Assembly (NCBI GenBank): GCA_003255025.1
Contig: QANY01008723.1
Coordinates: forward strand, 744,001 to 808,000
Direction of reading: 5' to 3'
Source of the DNA: Datisca glomerata
Taxonomy: Eukaryota > Streptophyta > Magnoliopsida > Cucurbitales > Datiscaceae
Length of the DNA: 64,000 bases
Below the pieces are notes generated by a model. That model did not search any database. It saw nothing but the letters and a program-made list of their open reading frames with translations, and was not told where the DNA came from. Numbering within the stretch: the first letter of the stretch is position 1; each line of letters opens with the position of its first letter. This document shows positions 1 through 12,867 of the stretch, in pieces. The position numbers and the translations under genes were made by a program.

Positions 1-705
1 AGGACATTTTACAAAAAGTATTTCACCTTTACTATACTTTCTGCGGAGATATTGCAATGTTTACATCTGAAGCTGACATGTATATCAGTGGCAGAGTACA
101 TTAGGAAATTTCAGGAATTTTCTCATTTTGCACCTCACATGGTGAGTACGAATAAGTTGAATGTTGAGCAGTTTATGCAAGGTCTAAAGGCAAGGCACTA
201 AAGTTGTTCCTTATTTTGAGAGAGCAGAGAGATTTATATGCTGAAAGAGTCGAACTAAAAATTATCAAGGCACAAAAAGCAAGAACAAATTTTAGACGAA
301 AATTTCAATTTTATAAAGGAAAACAACAAGAGTGGATTAAAGGTTACAAGCGACCGACACAACAAAATCAAGGGCAAGATCATGAAAAACACCCAAGGTT
401 CTACCAATAGACACAACGCCTTCCCACTAATGCTACTCAAATTTCATGTCATAAATTGCTCGAGGGTACTCGTGCATGTTTCAGATGGGGAAAGATGGGA
501 CATTTTGAGAGACCTTGCCTAACCAATCAAGAGGAGCAAAAGAAGGTTCCTGCCAGAGTTTTTGCAATGAATCAGTAAGAAACAGAAGCCAGTCCTTCAG
601 TTGTGTCAAGTGAGATACTTATTTCTGGCATTACTGCACATAAATTAATTAATAGATTCAAGAGCCACACATTCATTCGCATCGTTAAAGTATATAATGA
701 GATTT
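1..705 (+). pseudogene. Ty3/gypsy gag-protease remnant
   Basis: Translation in shifting frames gives the C-terminal part of a plant gypsy gag (motifs like FQEFSHFAPHMVSTNKL near 100-160 and a basic stretch at 204-410), then a CCHC zinc knuckle at 477-518 and a retropepsin core at about 655-684. Two key sites are damaged. The second Cys of the knuckle reads Trp (CFRWGKMGHFERPC), and the protease Gly reads Arg (DSRATHSF). Several stops and frameshifts separate the pieces. Recognisable homology stops near 705, so reverse transcriptase and everything after it are absent. The left end lies outside the window. This is a dead fragment with no expected product. Confidence 0.75.
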
Positions 706-1129
706 GGCACACCACCAGAAAAGCTTAGTAAAGATTCACGAGCGTAATGGTTGCTAGTGTCTTGAAGAGGATTCAAGATTGTTGTGTGTGTGTCCTTCAG
801 AAGTCAAGACATGGTACTAGGAGTCAAGATGGCGGTAAAACAATCAAAGATACTTGAATCACATTGTTTATTGGACAATGTGCCATAGTTCTTTCTTAGT
901 TGAGTTTCCTACGTAAAATACTTATATCTCTCTATCTTCATATTGCTAATGTGATTCATGGTTGATTTGATTTAATATAATGATCTTTTATGAGCTAAAT
1001 TGATTCAATTAAAATTTGAAATTTTAGATATCAACATTTTCACCCCTATAGGTTCTAAGTTAGTTCATATAACAAACTCTAGAAAATGTCTAGAGATATT
1101 TGCTCGAATAGTGTGCATTCTAGTATGGA

Positions 1130-1680
1130 TGAACGTGAGGATTTTGATAAAAAAAGTATATGAGGAATTTTACGCTCAATTTATTAAACTGGAGAAAGAG
1201 AAGGACAAATTGAACAAGAAGACAAAAGTTGTACAAAAAGATAAACAATATTTGTCTCGAAATTATGAAAATATAAAATTGATGTGCTAGAGCTTAAGAG
1301 TGAAAAAGAATCTCTTTTAGATAAAACTAGATATCTTGAAAGTTGTGTGCATGAAAAAAATGAAATATTTAACGTTGTAAATGCTAGGAAGTTAGAGCTT
1401 GAAAGAGATTTGATTGAGACTAATGAGAAAATAAAAATATTGACTCTAGGCACTGAAAAATTGGATGCTTTCCTTATTGTTGGAAAATCTTTTGGAAACA
1501 AAAAAGTTCTGAGTTACATCGATGAAAATCAAACTCCGTCTAATTTTGTCTAAAATCACACCTATGATCAAGCTTAAAAAAGCCTTTCATTATTCAAATC
1601 TTAAATATGACTTACCAAGACATATAGATATACCTACATGCCATCTTGTGGTATAACAGGTCACATTAGACCTTGAAATC
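1130..1680 (+). pseudogene. Ty1/copia gag remnant (coiled coil plus zinc knuckle)
   Basis: Two adjacent frames give a Lys/Glu-rich coiled coil (YAQFIKLEKEKDKLNKK, then LELKSEKESLLDK) followed by LGTEKLDAFLIVGKSFGNKK. That is the usual C-terminal gag signature of Opie/SIRE-like copia elements in plants. A one-base deletion near 1278 shifts the frame. A CCHC knuckle relic (CHLxGITGHIRP) follows at 1639-1673, also with a one-base deletion. No copia protease, integrase or RT follows, and there is no LTR next to it. It is a short, non-functional fragment. Confidence 0.65.
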
Positions 1681-1856
1681 ACACAAAAACGTTAGAAGAG
1701 AGAGTTAAGTTATAAAATCACATTTAAGAAATTTTAGTTAAAATTCAAATTTACAATTGTCCCAAAAAAATTACGATTACCCTCTACAAAATTTTATATT
1801 TTGAAACTGTTGTATAATTGTTTCATTTTGTCATCTACTACTTTTCATATTTTGAA

Positions 1857-4800
1857 ACACGTGGATAGCAATAGATGGGGCTCTCGCTGCTGAGTTGAGG
1901 CTCTCGCTGCTGAGTTGAGGCTCTTGCCTTCGAAAGGGAAGAGGTGATGAGGCAGAGCGAGTTTTGAAAGTTTTTGGCGGAAGGAGCTGAGCGGGGGTGG
2001 GTGTCGGACGAGGACGAGAGCTAGAAGCATAGCGTTTCCTAGCTCGATAATAGGCTTGGAGGTACAACGTTGATAGCCGTGAAGGAGGAGGGCTGGCTGG
2101 AGGATTGATGAGGGTTGGATGGGGGTTTGGTTAAGGGATTGAGGGGGGCTACTTGACTGACTGAGGAGTTTTCTTATGTCAATGTCATCTTCGACGAAAG
2201 TATGATCCAGGACGAAAGTTTGAAGACCTAAAGCAAATTAATTTCATGCTACATTTCTAGAACAAATTAAGGTCTTCATCATTCATTGGGACATGGAAGA
2301 GGGAGCAGCGTGGGAGGTACGAGGAGAGGGGGACCTATTAGAGGGCAAGCTTGAAAATCATGGAGCGCGACTAATGGAGGTAGGTAGATTAGACGTGTCA
2401 GTTTGTGATGGATGACAAAACGGAATTCTAGAAAAGGGAAAGCTTCAAATATGTGGAGAGTAACAGATGAGGCTCTCACTGCAGGGTCGAGGTACTTGCC
2501 GCTGGGGGGAAGAGGTGATGAGGTGGAGCTGTATTTTCCAGGGTTGTTGGCAGAAGAGGCTAGGTGGCAGTGGCGGAGGCGGCGGGGTGGGGCAGAAGGA
2601 GGCGCAAGGACGAGGACGGGTGTTAGAAGCATAGACATTTCCCGGCTTGATAATAGGCTTGGAGGTACAACGTTGAGAGTGGCGGAGGAAGGTGGCTGGT
2701 TGGAGGATTTAGGTGGATTGAAGGGGGGTTGGTTGGGGGAAGAGGGTGGCTTGGCTGATTGGGAAGTTTTCTTATGCTGGTGTCATCCGGAATGAAAGAC
2801 CTAGAGTAAATTAAGTTCAAATTGTATTTAGTATGACCTGGAACAAATTAAGGACTTCATCATTAATTGGGACACGGAAGAGGGGGCAGCATGGGAGGCA
2901 CGAGGAGAGGGGGTCCTTGAATAAAGCAAACTTGAAAATCGGGGAGAGCGACAGAGGGAGGTAGGAGGACAACATAGGCCAGTTTATGATGGACAAGAAG
3001 AGGCAATGCTGGATGAGGGAGCTTGAAACACATGAAGAGCAACAGATGAGCATCTTGCTGCCGGACTGAGGCTTTTTCCACTGGGCACGAAAGAGGTAGA
3101 GCTAAGTTTTAAAGTGTTGTTGGCGAAAGGGGTTGGGTGGGGGTGAGCGGGGGCGGGGTGATGCAGGGACGAGGATGGGAGCTAGAATCATAGAAGTTTT
3201 CGAGCTCGATAATAAGATGAGGTACACAATTGAGAGAGGCAGAGATGGGGTTGGTTGGAGGATTGAGTATTGAGAATCGTGGAGAATGAGGGATAGAGGC
3301 TGATGGACTAGATGTGCCACTTTATGATGGAGGAGAAGAGGAAGTGATAGAAGAAGGCAAGCTTGAAACATGTGGAGAGCAAAAGGTGCGATACTCGCTA
3401 CTAGGCCGAGGCTCTTGCCACTTGGAGGGCGAGAGGTGGCGAGGCAGAGTTGAGTTTTGTAGGGTTGTTGCCGGAAAAGGCTGAGGGAGGGTGGGGGTGG
3501 GGGTGGGGTGGCGCAAGGAAGAGGACGACAGCTAGAAGCATAAATGTTTCCCAGCTCGATAATAGGCTTAGAGGTACTTGAGAGCAACAGAGGAAGGCGG
3601 GCTGACTGGATGATTAAGGAGTTTTCTTATACTGGTGTGATTCGAGATAGAAGTGGGAAGACCTAGAATAAATTAATTTCAAGTTGCATTTATTAAGATC
3701 TAGAACAAATTACGATCTTCATCATTCACGGGGACAAGGGAAAGAGGGTCGTGTGGGGGTATGGGGAGATGGGGTCCTAGAAGAGGGCGAGTTTGAAAAT
3801 CATGGAGAACGGCAGATGGAGGCCAGTGGACTAGGTGGGCCACCTTGTGATGGACGAAAAGAGGAAATGATAAAAGAGGGAAAGCTTGAAACATGTAGAG
3901 AGCAACAGATGCCGCTTTCGCTACTAGGCTGAGGCTCTTGCTGCTTGGGGGGAAAAGGTGATGAGGCAGAGTTTAGCTTTACAGGGTGATAGGCGGAAGG
4001 GGTTGGGCATGGGGCGGGGGGCTGGGGGTGGTGCCAGGATGAGGATGAGAGCTACAAGTATAGCCATTTCCCAGCTCGATAATAGGCTTGGTGGTACTAC
4101 GTTCAGCGCGGCGAGGAGCGTGGGCTGGCTGGAGGATTGATGAGGGTCCCATGGGGCTTGGATGAGGGTTGAGGGGGGCTGCATGGCTGACTATGGAGTT
4201 TTCTTATGCTGGTGTGATCTGCAATGGAAGTGTGATTACCTACAACAAATTAAGTTCAAGTTCCATTTAATAAGACCGAGAACAAGTTAAAGTCTTCATC
4301 ATTCATTGGAAATGGGAGAGGGTAGCATGAGACGTATGAGGATTGGGGTTCCTAGAAGAGGGGAGGCTTGAAAATCATGGAGAGTGACAATGGAGGTAGG
4401 TGGATTAGATGGGTCAGTTTGTGTTTGACGAGAAGAGGATATGATAGAAGAGGGAACTTAAAACACGTGGAGCGCAACAGATGAGGCTCTCGCTGTTGAG
4501 CCGAGGCTTTTATAAGGGTTTGATGGGGGTTTGTTTGGGGAATTTAGGGGAGTAAGTTGGCTGACTGTGGAGTTTTCTCATATTGGTGTGATCTAGGATT
4601 GTGGCGTGATATTGGTGTGATCTCGTTAATAGGCTTGGAGGTATATCGTTGAGAGGGGTAGATGAGGGGTCTAGGTGGAGGATTGATGAGGGTTGGAGGA
4701 GGTTTCGTTAGGGGATTGAAGGGGGTTATTTGGTTAATCAGGGATCTTTGTTATGCTGGCGTCGTACGAGACAGAAGTGTGATCTGGGATGAAAATGTGA

Positions 4801-6800
4801 GGACCTAGAGCAAATTAAGTCCAAGATGTATTTAATAAGACCTAGAATAAATTAAGGTCTTCATCATTAATTGGAACAGAGGAGAGGGGGTAACGTAGGA
4901 GGTACGGAGAGAGGGGGTCCTAAAAGATGCAAAGCTTGAAAATCGTCGAGAGCGATGGAACGAGGTTGGTGGACTAGATGGGCCAGTTTGTGATTAATAA
5001 GAAAAGGGAATGCTAGAAGAGAGCAAGCTTGAAACACGTGGGGAGCAATGGATGGGGCCTCGCTGTTGGGCCGAGGCTCTGGCCGTTGGGTGGAAGAGGT
5101 GATGAGGAAGAGTTGAGATCTGTAGGGTTGTTGGCAGATTCGGGGCAGGAGGTTAAGGGCGGCGCAAGGACGGGGACGAGAGCTAGAAATTCCAACTCGA
5201 TCATAGGCTTAGAGGTATAACATTGAAAGAGGTAGATGATGGGGGCTGCCTGGAGGATGGGGGCTGCCTGGAGGATTGATGTGGGTTAGAGAGGGGTTTG
5301 ATTGAGGGGTTGAGGGGGCAAGTTGGACTAGATGGGCAAGTCTGTGATGGACGAGAAAAGGGAATGCTAGAATAGGGCAAGCTTGAAATACGTGGAGAGC
5401 AACATATGAGGCTCTCACTGTTCGGTCGGGCACTTATCACTGGGAGGAAGAGGTGATGAGGAAGATTTGACTTTTACAGGGTTGTTGGCGAGGCAAGGGG
5501 CAGGGGGTGGCGCAGCGATAGGGATACGAGCTAGAAGCATAGACGTTTTCTATCTTGTTAATGGGCTTGGAGGTATAGCATTGGTAGGGGCGGAGGAGGG
5601 GGGCTGGCTTGAGGATTAATGAGGGTTGGAAGGGCGTTTAGTTAGGGGATTGAGTGGGGATGGTTGACTGAATAAGGAGTTTTCTTATGCTTGTGCGGTG
5701 CGGGACAGAAGGGTGATCCGAGATGAAACTTTCATGGCCTAGAGAAAATTAAGTTCAAGCTACATTTAATAAGACCTAAAACAAATTAAGTTATTCATCA
5801 TTCATTAGGACAGCAGACAGGGTTAGTGAGGGAGGTACGGAAGATGGTATCCTAAACGGGGAAAGCTTAACAATCATGGATGGAGGCAAGTGAATTAGAT
5901 GGGCCTAGTTGTGATGGATGAAAAGAGAGAATGCTAAAAGAGGGCAAGCTTGAAACACGTGGAGAGTAATGTATGAGGCTCTCACTGCTGGGCCGAGGCT
6001 CTTACCGGAAGAGGTGATGAGGTAGAGCTGAGTTTTGCAGGGTTATTGGATGAGGTGGTGGAGGGGGTAATTTAGGGACGTGGATTATAGCTATAAGCAT
6101 AGAAATTTCCCAGGTCGATAATAGGCTTTGAGCTACAGCCTTGAGAGCGACGGATGAGGGAGGCTAGCTAGAGGATTGATGAGGGTTGGAGGAGGGTTTG
6201 GTTGGGGGATTGAGGGCGGCTAGTTGGCTAACATGGAAGCTTTCTTAAGCTGGTGTGATTTGGGATGGAAGTGTAAAGACCTAGAGCAAATTAAGTTCAA
6301 GCTGTATTTGATAAGACCTATAACAAATTAAGGTCTTCATCATTCATTGGGACGGGAGAAAGGGCAGCGTGGGAGGTGCGAAGAGAGTGGGTCCTAGAAG
6401 TGGGCAAGCTTGAAAATCGTGGAGACTAGGGGGGCAAGGTTAGGAGGTAGCGTAGGGACTGGGACTGGAGCTAGAAGCATAGATGTTTCCTAGCTCGATA
6501 ATAGTGTTGGAAGTACAACATTGAGAGCAGCAAAAGAGTGAGTGCTAGCTGGAGGATTGAGGAGGGTTGGAGGGAGGTTTGGTTGAAGGATGATGGAGGG
6601 TTGATTGGCAGATTGGGGAGTTTTCTTATGCTGGTGTGATCCGGGACAGAAGTGTGATTCAGGACAGAACTGTGAAAACCTAGAGCAAATTAAGTTGAAG
6701 CTGCATTTAATAAGACCTAGAATAAATTAAGGTTTGACGCTAAAGGGGTAGTGTAGGAGGTAAGAGTAGAGGTGGGTCCTAAAAGAGGCCAAGCTTGAAA
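1857..6800. repeat. G-rich tandem array, unit about 570-600 bp
   Basis: About nine copies of one degenerate unit follow each other. A marker phrase (gagttttcttatgctggtg) recurs near 2165, 2766, 3620, 4197, 4570, 4745, 5679, 6237 and 6618. Full units are about 560-600 bp; shorter spacings (175-380) mark units with internal deletions, and longer ones (about 850 and 930) mark lost markers. Each unit itself holds two related sub-blocks, both starting gaagagggcaagcttgaaa, about 100 bp apart, and two related blocks around caaattaag. The plus strand is strongly purine- and G-rich. Pro/Ser-rich minus-strand reading frames here are a by-product of this composition and are not called as genes. Confidence 0.85.
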
Positions 6801-6879
6801 ATCATCAAGCGGAACCTAATAAAAAAGCCTTAGTTACTGTGGAGATTATTCTCTTGTCCATTTTTGTGACGAAACAGTG

Positions 6880-8881
6880 ATGCGCTCAAGGAAGGTTATG
6901 CTTTACTTTTAATGATTGTTGTACAAAATCCATATGCAAGTATACGTACTAATATATTAGTAAGTCAAGTATCCCACCATAGGGATTGATTACATGAATA
7001 ACTAATTGAAAATTTTTTGATGAGCAAAATGGAATTTTAGTGAAGTGAATTTGAGTGTTTTAGTTAAGTTATAATGAAGTAAAATGTGAACAAAGTAATA
7101 AATGCTAATTAACAAGTTGGATTCAACTAATTGTAGTCAATGGCCAAATAAGCCTAGAGTCATTAAATCTCTTAGAGTTCCTAACCCTAACTTACTTATC
7201 AGAGCTATTGGAATCGTTATAGCATCACTAACAAAGTTACCAAAACCATTATATTCTGGTCGATAATGGCCGAAATGTTCCAGTTCTGGTAGTGAACCGA
7301 AACAGTAAGGGGGCGTATAATTTTTTAGACAGAATTTCAAGCCATTTCGGCCAGAACGGAGCAGTCTAGCTGAAATGACGATGGTCTGGACGATACAGTT
7401 AAAAGAGCGAAACATGTTTCGATCCATTTTTTGAGATTATTTTCAGCATATATAAAGAAAAACAAAGAAAATATGCGCTGGCCCAGTGGTGTTAGGCGTC
7501 ATTTCCAATGTGCCTTTCCTTGGATGTCCATATTTCATGCTGCACGAAGTGCAACATGAGTTTTTTCATGTTTTCTCTTTTTTATTTGAGATAAGTGAGT
7601 TTTCTATATATATTTTTTACTTATATTATATATAATAAATTTTATAATATTAATTCATATGTTTGGAATCTTTTTTCGAATTGGGAGACTGAAATATCTG
7701 AAATGTTCATTTTAAAAAAAAATTGAAATGACTACCGAAACACAATTGACTACTATGTCACTAACAATAATAATTGTAACTTTTCAAATGTATAAGTGCC
7801 TTTCGACCACTCATGACTTAAATTTTTTAATTAATCCTAACACATTCCTATGCCAAATTAATATCAAGGGCATCAATTAATAGCTCCAGTTTTTATAGAT
7901 TTACAAGGTAAAAAGTATATGCCTATATTATTCACAAATTACTTAATTCATCCAGAGATTAAATAAACATGCATCATTGAAGCTCTATCTACTAATTTAA
8001 ACCTTTCAGAGTTTAAATTAGCACAGTATCTTATAAATTGATGGCCAACCAATAACAAAAATTAATAGTGAAACACACCGAAATGAAATGTTACTTGATT
8101 AGCTTAACAATCTGAGCTCACTATGTAAGTTAAACAACTTTAAAGTTCATTAACATTTCTAGCTAAGAGTATTTAGCACATGTTTAGTTCAGTAATAGTC
8201 CCAAAATATGATCCAACCATTAATTATAAAACTATAAAGTTTAAATGAAAGAAATACAAAGAAGATTAATGGGGTAAAGATGGATTTAGAGAAGCTGCTC
8301 AAAAGCTTGTCTTCACCCTCCTTCATCGTTTTCTTTCCTTTTATATACTCTTTCCCTTTTTCTCTGAAATTTATCTTCTCTCTGGAAGGCAGCTTGTCAA
8401 TTCTCTCCTTCATGAAATGTGTACTTCCTTTTTCATATGCTCCAAGCTAGGTTACAAAATGGGTGAATGACACTTGTCACTTCAGCAAATGGTGAGAACC
8501 ACATCAAAATCAAAGCATATCAGCTATCCAAATAGCCTTTAAGCTCTCCCGGGTTTCAGCGCGTGAATGCTGGTACCAGTTATACTAAATATGATGGAAT
8601 CTCCTTCATGCATGCTTAGTAGATGCTATAGCACTACTCTAACATACGCTTTAACACTTGGTCATTCAACCCTAACTCGAAGTCCTACAATGGAAGTTCA
8701 CAATGAGTGTATTTTCTGATACGTTAGTTAGAATTTTAGCTAAATAAAGTATTTTCCTACTCAAGATAGACGACATGCAACATAAGATAAAATATGACCT
8801 TTAACTAGACAAATCACTCTCTAATTGATAATAATTTAAGCTTGAAAAGTACAAGATATCTCTAATTTCTTAGAGTTATCA
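6880..8881 (-). repeat. 3' LTR of a truncated Tat/Athila-like gypsy element
   Basis: On the minus strand the LTR appears to begin TGATAACTC at 8881, directly after a polypurine tract. It runs leftwards over a TATA box (TATATAAA, 8341-8348) towards a block near 6910-6990 that resembles the end region of such LTRs. The inner boundary at 8881 is well placed. The outer boundary (about 6880) is an estimate because no second LTR is present for comparison. The stretch 7137-7427 is less AT-rich than its surroundings and has an open minus-strand frame, but I recognise nothing in it. Confidence 0.45.
8341..8348 (-). promoter_or_regulatory. TATA box inside the LTR
   Basis: Minus strand TATATAAA, set in an otherwise pyrimidine-rich plus-strand stretch, about 540 bp from the LTR start. 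This is the expected place for the U3 promoter of a Tat/Athila-size LTR. Confidence 0.4.
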
Positions 8882-8895
8882 CACCCCTAAACTTA
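8882..8895 (-). other. Polypurine tract and adjoining conserved 3' motif
   Basis: Minus strand reads tttaggggtg directly before TGATAAC. Upstream of it on the minus strand lies the phrase caaggacaagcaacagttta (to about 8920). The phrase 'ggacaagcaa ... ggggtg|TGATAAC' is typical of the plus-strand primer site of plant Tat/Ogre/Athila elements. It fixes the element's direction as minus. Confidence 0.6.
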
Positions 8896-10440
8896 AACTG
8901 TTGCTTGTCCTTGAATGATACAAAAGAAACAAGAATAATAAACATAAAAAAGACTCAATAAGAACAACACAAACAGTAGTTCAAATTTTGGCTAAAAAAG
9001 CAGTCATTGATTCTCAACCCTCATATTCAATTTAAAATTTAATTCACATTTAATTCATTTTTAATTTAGTTATCATAAATTATTCTCATGCAAATCCATT
9101 CCCAAATGAAAATTTCCCTCAATGTGTATGTGAGAGATTATGACTAGCAACCCCTCAATTACTTAAAGTCATCTTAAAATAAAATCTTTGACTTAACATA
9201 TCATTCAGAAACTCACATATCAAATTATTTTCCACTAATATAGACATATCAAACAACTGAAAGGCATGCAACAATCTAAACACAATGAGCTTTACAAGAT
9301 AAGACAGTAAGCTGCAATTATTGATCTGTTAACTCTATTTTTTGTATATATTTATATGGACCTTTCAATGTCACACTACCTTTTTTGTGAATGTCCATAT
9401 TGGTGATGAAGACACCCGGTTACTCAACAATGTCATAAAGCAAGATTTCTCTTGCAAACTTATTTTGTTTATTGTAGTATGCTCATGATTCTGGTTGTAT
9501 TTTGGCAAAAATACTAATTTTGGTGATGAAGACACTCAGTTACTTAGTAACTTAAAATACAGGAGCCATTATTCATCATTTTCTTGGAATATAAATGAAT
9601 AGTAGCCAATACATGCTAACAAATAGTCCCTCAAACTTGGGTTTTTCTCCCCTTATCAATTGATTTTCTAACATTTCATCTCACATGATTTTCAAGGCAT
9701 ATCTGAAGATTAAGTCTCCCTAAAGTATAAAGTTTCTCAAATTTTCAAGTGTAAACTAAACCAAAGTCTTTGGTGCAAAATTTTGGGGGAAAAATTCTCA
9801 TCAAATAGTAGATTTGTCAAGAGTATTCAACTTATTCATTTTCATTTTTTACACAACTATAACTATATCTTCCTAGGGTCTCCTAAATTTAAAAAGACTA
9901 CCACAAAATAGCCAGAATACACAAAACTAATCCTAAAATGACTAGAAAACAAAAATCATAACATGTGTTTACAAAATATATTTAGGCAACAACTTTAAAC
10001 ACAAAGACACCCTCCAAAACATAGAGTTTGTGCATCATCCTCACTACATACAAATATTTATCATCCCAAAAAATATTGACCAAAAGGAATTAGATAGAAT
10101 ACTAACAAACATATAACTAAACCCATCAGAACAGATAACGAGAAAAAATCCACAACAAAAAAATTACAAAGTACAAAGAAAGATCAATGTCTCACTAGTA
10201 CTTAGAGGCACTTCCAACTCGTCCTTTCGTCTTTACAGCTGATGCCATGTCGGAAAGCTTCTTCTGAACAATTTGGATTTTTCATCTTGAATTTCCTCCT
10301 CATAGGCTTTGCAACTCCTTTAGTTTTCATTTTTCTTTTGGATTTGGTAAGGGTTAGCTCTTTTGCTTTTTAGTTTTTTGACATTGAGGTTGTTTATAGG
10401 CAGGTTCCTTAGGTGTTAGTATTTCCTCCTCCTCAAGGGT
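8896..10440 (-). other. Non-coding 3' region of the gypsy element
   Basis: AT-rich sequence between the polypurine tract and the extra ORF remnant. It contains two related blocks (ggtgatgaagacac at about 9393 and 9520), a known kind of motif in the 3' region of Tat-like elements. No coding sequence is seen. Confidence 0.4.
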
Positions 10441-11410
10441 TTCTTCCTCACTGTTAGCTTCTTAGCTCTACTCTCGGCTTGGAAAAAAATGATTCTTTTT
10501 TCTTTGTCCTGATGATGCTTATGGATTGGTTCCTATTCAGGCTCCTCATCCTCTTCAGGTGGGACATATTGCTCTTCATCTTCTTAAGACTGCTCTTCCT
10601 CTTCCTCTGGTTGTTCTTCCTCCTCCTTTGGTTATTCTTCCTATTCATTTGGTTATCCTTCTTCTTCCTCTGGTTGTTCTTCTTCTTCCTCTAGTTATGC
10701 CTCATTTTCCTTACTGGTAGCAGGCTCCCATGGCTTCTTTTAGGGAAGATAGGCATCGGCCACACAGGCTTGGTAATATTCCTTTAAAAGGTTTTCTTTA
10801 GAGCATGATCTTGGTCTTCATATTCCCAATATAAATGTTGTTGCAAGTTCATGTGCTTAATATCAATTGTTGATTATGGACTTCTTGTTGGCCAAGTTTC
10901 TCTGATATCATTCCAATGGTTTGTTAGATTTTTTCAATTCCAGCTGATTAGTTGTGGAGCATATCCAGAAAAAGAAGGTTGGTTAAAAGAAGATTTTCTA
11001 GCTGAATGTTCTATACTCTTCTTAGAAGTAAACCTTTCTATAGAAGTGATGCTAATGGCTTCCTTATTGACCATTCGCCATTTTTGAATGGTACTCTGAC
11101 TTTCAAATACAACCTCATTATGAAGGATGGAAAAAATAAACAACATGTCTTCTGTATTGCCCACACACTGATCTCTTTAGAGATGATCTTTCCAACCTTG
11201 ATGGTACTTCCACTAAGTAAGGCATGAAGCAAAATCAACCTCACTTAGGTAACAGTATGGATGTGAAGCCATCATCTTGATATGGATGAAATAGTACCAT
11301 ACTTTGGCCCTAGGCTTCAAAGTCGACCTCAGGTATATATGAACACCTTCTAAAGAAATGGTGTGCCAATTGGTTCTAGAATTGTAACTTCTTGGATGCT
11401 TCATTTGAAG
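10440..11410 (-). pseudogene. Extra ORF of the Tat/Athila-like element (plant transposon-protein-like, acidic tail)
   Basis: Frames on the minus strand give WHTISLEGVHIYLRSTLKPRA (11340-11250), then LLHALLSGSTIKVGKIISKE and CCLFFPSFIMRLYLKVRVPF (11237-11060). This matches the layout of the 'putative plant transposon protein' domain (PF20167 type: H..YL, LL.AL.tG..I.VG..I..EI, FPS.I..L), which sits between integrase and the 3' LTR in many Tat/Athila elements. Downstream (10720-10530) is an acidic low-complexity tail built of repeated EEEEEQPEEEE-like blocks that cross stops. Several frameshifts and stops make it non-functional. The domain's role is unknown. Confidence 0.55.
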
Positions 11411-11859
11411 TGGTGCTTCATTTGAAGTGGTTTTAATTTATTCCTGTGAACCACGTGTAAACTAAACTTGTGCGCTCTACGTGTCATTTTGAATTTAAAT
11501 TCAAATTTAAACCACGTTTGATTTCTCTAGCTCAACTATTTTAGCTCTTTGATTATGTAGCAATGAGGTTACTTAATGTTGTCGCATTTATCACAAACTA
11601 AAATCCTTCTGATATGAGTTGTCTTCTGCTTTTAAACTTAATTCCCCCTGTACCTGAAAATGTGAAATCAAGAAAAGATTAGAATTCAGACCAATAAACT
11701 TGTACAAACAAACTTAAAAACAATTAACTCATTAAAATCAAACTAATTTTAAAAGAAAATAGTTGAAAATTAAAAAGAAAAATTGCAAACTTAAAAAATG
11801 CAATGAACTAGCTTGGGTTGCCTCCCATCTAGTGCTTATTTTAAAGTCTTCAACTTGAC

Positions 11860-12859
11860 TTTAAGTTGCTTCATGGATCCTTAAATAATGTTGAGGTTTT
11901 CACTCTATCCACCTTAGTTCCCCAGTATTGCTTGACCCTTTGGCCACTAACTTTTAACTCTCTTCCTGTCTTTTCATCCATTAGATCCACAGTTCCATAA
12001 GGATAGACTTTAATTAGTCTAAATGTCCATGTCTAGTGTGACTTGAATTTGCCTGAAAACAATTTTAATCTTGAATTGATTAATAATACTTGCTTCCCTA
12101 GTATCAGTTCTCTTGACTAAATCTTGTTGTAATGTTACTTCTTAGTCTTTTCTTGTATAATTTGGTATTCTCAAAGGAGAACAATCTCAATTCATCTAGT
12201 TTGTTTGGCTGTAATGCTTTGTTTTCTCCAGCTATTTCGAGGTCATGTTTCAATCTCTTAACTACCCAAAATGCTATATGTTGTAGCTCAAGAGTTAAAT
12301 TGCAAGCCTAGCCAAAATCCAATATATAAGGGGACATGCCAAATGGAATTTTGAAAGTTGTTCTATAGGCCTAGAGTGCATCATCCAATATGATTGACCA
12401 GTCTTTCCAATTATGATTGACTATTTTCTCTAAGATTCTTTAGACTTTCCTGTTTGAAAGCTCAGCTTGGTCATTGGTTTGGGGTGGTAAGCTATAAAAA
12501 CTTTATGCCTAACTCCACAATAGTCCCTCAAAATGTTTATTGCAAAAATGACTCTAAGTTTGTGATAAAGCTTTTTACAGAAAAATATTTTCACCAAATT
12601 TAGCACCCCAAAACATAGTCATTGCAACAAGAATATACAGATTACTAAAGGATGGTGGAATGAGTCCCATGAAATATATGCCCTAAACGTCAAACAGTTC
12701 TACTTCAAAGATATTATTTAAGGGCATTTTGTGCTTCTGGGAAATATTTCCTACCCTTTAGCATATATCTTAGAATTTGGCAGAATCATATGCTTCTTGG
12801 AAAATGGATTTCCAATAATATCCTGATTGTAGAACTCTTACACTTGTTATCATTCCTTC
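11860..12859 (-). pseudogene. Ty3/gypsy integrase, central and C-terminal part
   Basis: Minus strand, read downwards: VLQSGYYW..IFQEAYDSAKF (zinc-binding region end), RVGNISQKHKMPLNNI, then the catalytic-core start where the first Asp reads Tyr (GIYFMG for the usual GIDFMG). Further on come AYHPKPMTKLSFQTGKSK and LIKVYPYGTVDLMDEKTGRE, the chromodomain-free C-terminus typical of Athila/Tat. The tail ends with the ALDGRQPKL block near 11820-11850, common after integrase in these elements. Many stops are present. The gene continues at 13951 on the other side of the nested hAT element. Confidence 0.8.
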
Positions 12860-12867
12860 AAAATGAT
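12860..12867. repeat. 8-bp target-site duplication, left
   Basis: aaaatgat here and aaattgac at 13943-13950 flank the nested element (6 of 8 bases match). An 8-bp duplication is diagnostic for the hAT superfamily. Confidence 0.6.

Noticed and set aside
1831..5440. Several long minus-strand Pro/Ser-rich and plus-strand Gly/Arg-rich reading frames
   Set aside because: They repeat with the tandem array, shift frame from unit to unit and match no family; composition explains them.
7470..7520. tRNA-like or SINE head at gcgctggcccagtggtgtta
   Set aside because: It has no B-box and cannot fold as a tRNA.
10479..10720. Plus-strand Leu/Phe-rich frames that look like a membrane protein
   Set aside because: They are the antisense of the acidic EEEEE-rich tail of the gypsy extra ORF.
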